DNA from: Verrucomicrobiota bacterium
GTDB lineage: Bacteria > Verrucomicrobiota > Verrucomicrobiia > Limisphaerales > JAEYXS01
NCBI GenBank assembly: GCA_021156225.1
Contig: JAJNBN010000272.1
Coordinates: 1 to 5,612, forward strand
DNA length: 5,612 bases
Direction: 5' to 3'
Shown here: positions 4,070 to 5,612 of the stretch, one piece after another
Layout of the letters: every line of letters begins with the position of its first letter
Numbering within the stretch: position 1 is the first letter of the stretch
Notes under the pieces: generated by a model
Database searches by the model: none
What the model was told of the DNA's origin: nothing
The model's input: only the letters and a program-made list of their open reading frames with translations
Position numbers and translations under genes: made by a program

Positions 4070-5612
4070 GTGAAGTCGTATAGTCGTATCCAGGGAAGTG
4101 GCCGCGTTTTGGCGTGGCTCATGATGTCATTCCTCCTCCTTGCCAAGGCTGGCCAGATTTGGGCACAAGTGCCCACAGTCACCCTGTTTGAGCCCATCTC
4201 TGGCAAAGTGGGCGAGACCGTCCAGATCACCGGCACCGGTTTTACCACCGCTAAGTCCTTAACCTTCAATGGTGTGCCGGCCATTTTTTACACGGAAGGC
4301 GACACCATCATCCATACGACGATACCTGAGGGTGCGTTGTCCGGTCCCATTGGCGTCAATAACCACATCGGTGCCGGGGCCAGTGTGGCGTCCTTCTCGG
4401 TGGCCCCCTTTCTCACCAAGCTCACGCCGGATCGCGGCCTCAGCGGCCATACCGTCGTCATCAGCGGGGAGAATTTGCTCAATACCACCAATGTCTCCTT
4501 CGGCGAGATCGAGGCGGTTTTCACGCTCATCAGCGCCAGCCAGGTTTCCACGGTCATCCCGGCGGGTGCGACCAATGCGCCGATCAAAGTGATGACCACG
4601 ATCGGCAGTACCACGTCCACGAACGTGTTTCTGGTCACCGGCGAGCCCGTCATCCGCTCTTTCACCCCTACGGTCGCTTCGGTAGGCCAGAGTGTTACCA
4701 TCGATGGTGGTGATTTCACCGGCGTCACCAATGTGCTTTTCAATGGCCAACCGGCCGCCAGTTTCGCCCTCACCGCCCTAAATCAAGTACAGGCCACGAT
4801 CCCCGCCACCGCCACCACCGGTCTTATCAAGGTCCAGACGCCCGGCGGCACGGCCACCAGCACAAACAATCTCATCACCGGTGCCGGCCCTATCGTCACC
4901 GGATTCAGTCCCAGCGCCGGGCCCTCGACCAAACCCGTGATCATCTCCGGCACAGGCTTTTTCAATGGTGGCGGGGCGGTCACGGTCAAGTTCAATGGCG
5001 TGACGGTGGCTGCCACGGTGACGGCCGATAACCAGATCCAGACCACGGTTCCCGCCAGCGCCACGACCGGTCCGATCAGTGTCACCCGCGGTACGAACAC
5101 CTTCATCACCAGCAGCAATTTTATCGTCGGTGCTTTCCCGCTCATCACCTCGGTCACACCGGAGGTCGGCTTCGTAGGAACACGGGTGGTCATCAACGGG
5201 CAAAACCTGAATGCGGTGACCAAAGTCCGCTTCGGCACGGTGGCGGCTACGACTGTCTTTCACACGGCCGATACCCAGATCCAGGCGGATGTGCCTGCGG
5301 GTGCCACCAATGCGCTGATTTATCTGGAGAACAGCACATTCACGAACTCCTCTCCCAATATTTTCATCGTGAACGGAACTGCCCCGACAATCGTGAATTT
5401 CCAGCCGGTCGGTGGCGCCCCCGGCTCGATCGTGACGTTGTATGGTTACAATTTCGCCAACGCCTCGGCCGTGAGGCTGAATGGTCAGTCGGTCAGCTAC
5501 CTCGTGACTGCCACCAGCGGCACGAACCAGATCGCCGTCACCTTGCCCACGAATGCGACCACCGGGAATTTCTCCGTCACTTCCCCCAGCGGCACGGGCA
5601 ACAGCACGAATT
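4070..5612 (+). CDS. Secreted IPT/TIG-repeat protein, 3'-truncated by window
   Basis: The frame is open for 514 codons from GTG 4070 to the window edge, without a stop. An in-frame TAA at 4040-4042 bounds the start. GTG 4070 gives a good signal peptide: basic n-region (K2, R6, R12), hydrophobic core 13-28, and a likely cut after Ala32 (QIWA/QV). ATG 4121 or 4124 would remove the basic region and is less likely. After cleavage come six tandem repeats of about 80 residues, each with the IPT/TIG Ig-like pattern: FxPxxGxxGxxVxIxGxxF, then a V.FNG strand, a (N/T)QIQxxVPxxATTGxIxV strand, and a short linker. No cysteine occurs in the visible part and there is no lipobox, so it is not a lipoprotein. 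It is rich in Thr, Val, Gly, Ala and Asn, as is usual for extracellular beta proteins. A role in adhesion, carbohydrate binding or as a rigid stalk is plausible but not shown; the C-terminus that would reveal anchoring or an enzyme domain is outside. No Shine-Dalgarno is visible. Confidence 0.85.
   Translation, partial: MKSYSRIQGSGRVLAWLMMSFLLLAKAGQIWAQVPTVTLFEPISGKVGETVQITGTGFTTAKSLTFNGVPAIFYTEGDTIIHTTIPEGALSGPIGVNNHIGAGASVASFSVAPFLTKLTPDRGLSGHTVVISGENLLNTTNVSFGEIEAVFTLISASQVSTVIPAGATNAPIKVMTTIGSTTSTNVFLVTGEPVIRSFTPTVASVGQSVTIDGGDFTGVTNVLFNGQPAASFALTALNQVQATIPATATTGLIKVQTPGGTATSTNNLITGAGPIVTGFSPSAGPSTKPVIISGTGFFNGGGAVTVKFNGVTVAATVTADNQIQTTVPASATTGPISVTRGTNTFITSSNFIVGAFPLITSVTPEVGFVGTRVVINGQNLNAVTKVRFGTVAATTVFHTADTQIQADVPAGATNALIYLENSTFTNSSPNIFIVNGTAPTIVNFQPVGGAPGSIVTLYGYNFANASAVRLNGQSVSYLVTATSGTNQIAVTLPTNATTGNFSVTSPSGTGNSTN
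4074..4089 (+). repeat. Tandem 8-bp direct repeat AGTCGTAT x2 at the start of the IPT gene
   Basis: AGTCGTAT at 4074-4081 is repeated directly at 4082-4089, beginning one base after the proposed GTG start codon. Eight is not a multiple of three, so gain or loss of a copy would shift the frame of the signal peptide if GTG 4070 is the start. Two copies alone may be chance. Confidence 0.7.
4172..5612 (+). repeat. Six tandem IPT/TIG protein repeats
   Basis: Approximate unit limits are 4172-4405, 4406-4642, 4643-4885, 4886-5134, 5135-5380 and 5381-5612 (the last cut by the edge). The Gly ending the VxIxG strand falls at residues 55, 133, 213, 294, 377 and 459, a period of 78-83 residues. The strand before the unit end is well conserved: SQVSTVIPAGATNAPIKV in unit 2, NQVQATIPATATTGLIKV in unit 3, NQIQTTVPASATTGPISV in unit 4. 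Unit 1 is the most divergent in this strand (IIHTTIPEGALSGPIGV). Confidence 0.85.
5021..5284 (+). repeat. 21-bp near-identical DNA repeat in IPT units 4 and 5
   Basis: nt 5021-5041 and 5264-5284 match at 20 of 21 positions (A5031 versus C5274) and lie exactly 243 nt (81 codons) apart. They encode TADNQIQ and TADTQIQ at the same place in neighbouring repeat units. The flanks diverge quickly, so this suggests an older unit duplication or a short patch of gene conversion. Confidence 0.75.

Noticed and set aside
4259..5263. Several long minus-strand open frames (4259-4750, 4288-4773, 4778-5263)
   Set aside because: They mirror the repetitive codons of the + strand IPT repeats; their apparent repetitiveness is inherited from those.

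Overview
The window carries five protein-coding genes, all on the + strand. It looks like a chromosomal segment of a Gram-negative (diderm) bacterium. The evidence is a lipoprotein signal peptidase, an outer-membrane beta-barrel protein with a signal peptide and a C-terminal Phe, and a large secreted IPT/TIG-repeat protein. The moderately high GC, the near absence of Shine-Dalgarno sequences before any start, and the DUF6268-like barrel would suit the Verrucomicrobiota/PVC group. That placement is inference from family memory; no rRNA or other marker was read.

Layout: (1) nt 1-1096 hold a class I cysteine desulfurase (NifS/IscS type) whose first ~20 residues lie upstream of the window. (2) nt 1097-1305 are a non-coding, AT-richer gap with one consensus DnaA box, three one-mismatch boxes, a long inverted repeat and a candidate promoter. 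(3) nt 1306-2409 are dnaN, the DNA polymerase III beta clamp. (4) nt 2424-2966 are lspA, signal peptidase II, 14 nt after dnaN and probably co-transcribed with it. (5) nt 3052-3930 encode an outer-membrane beta-barrel protein, possibly a third member of the same transcript. (6) nt 3931-4069 contain a candidate terminator. (7) nt 4070-5612 begin a secreted protein of at least six IPT/TIG Ig-like repeats, still open at the right edge.

The genes do not form one pathway. dnaN is replication, the desulfurase supplies sulfur for Fe-S clusters or thio-modifications, lspA processes lipoproteins, and the last two genes are envelope or surface proteins. The most interesting part is the gap before dnaN: dnaA is not the gene immediately upstream, yet the gap holds two nested inverted pairs of DnaA-box-like 9-mers. 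One of them overlaps the likely dnaN -10 element. This could be a chromosomal origin, part of one, or a DnaA-controlled dnaN promoter. No mobile element, CRISPR array, tRNA or rRNA was seen.
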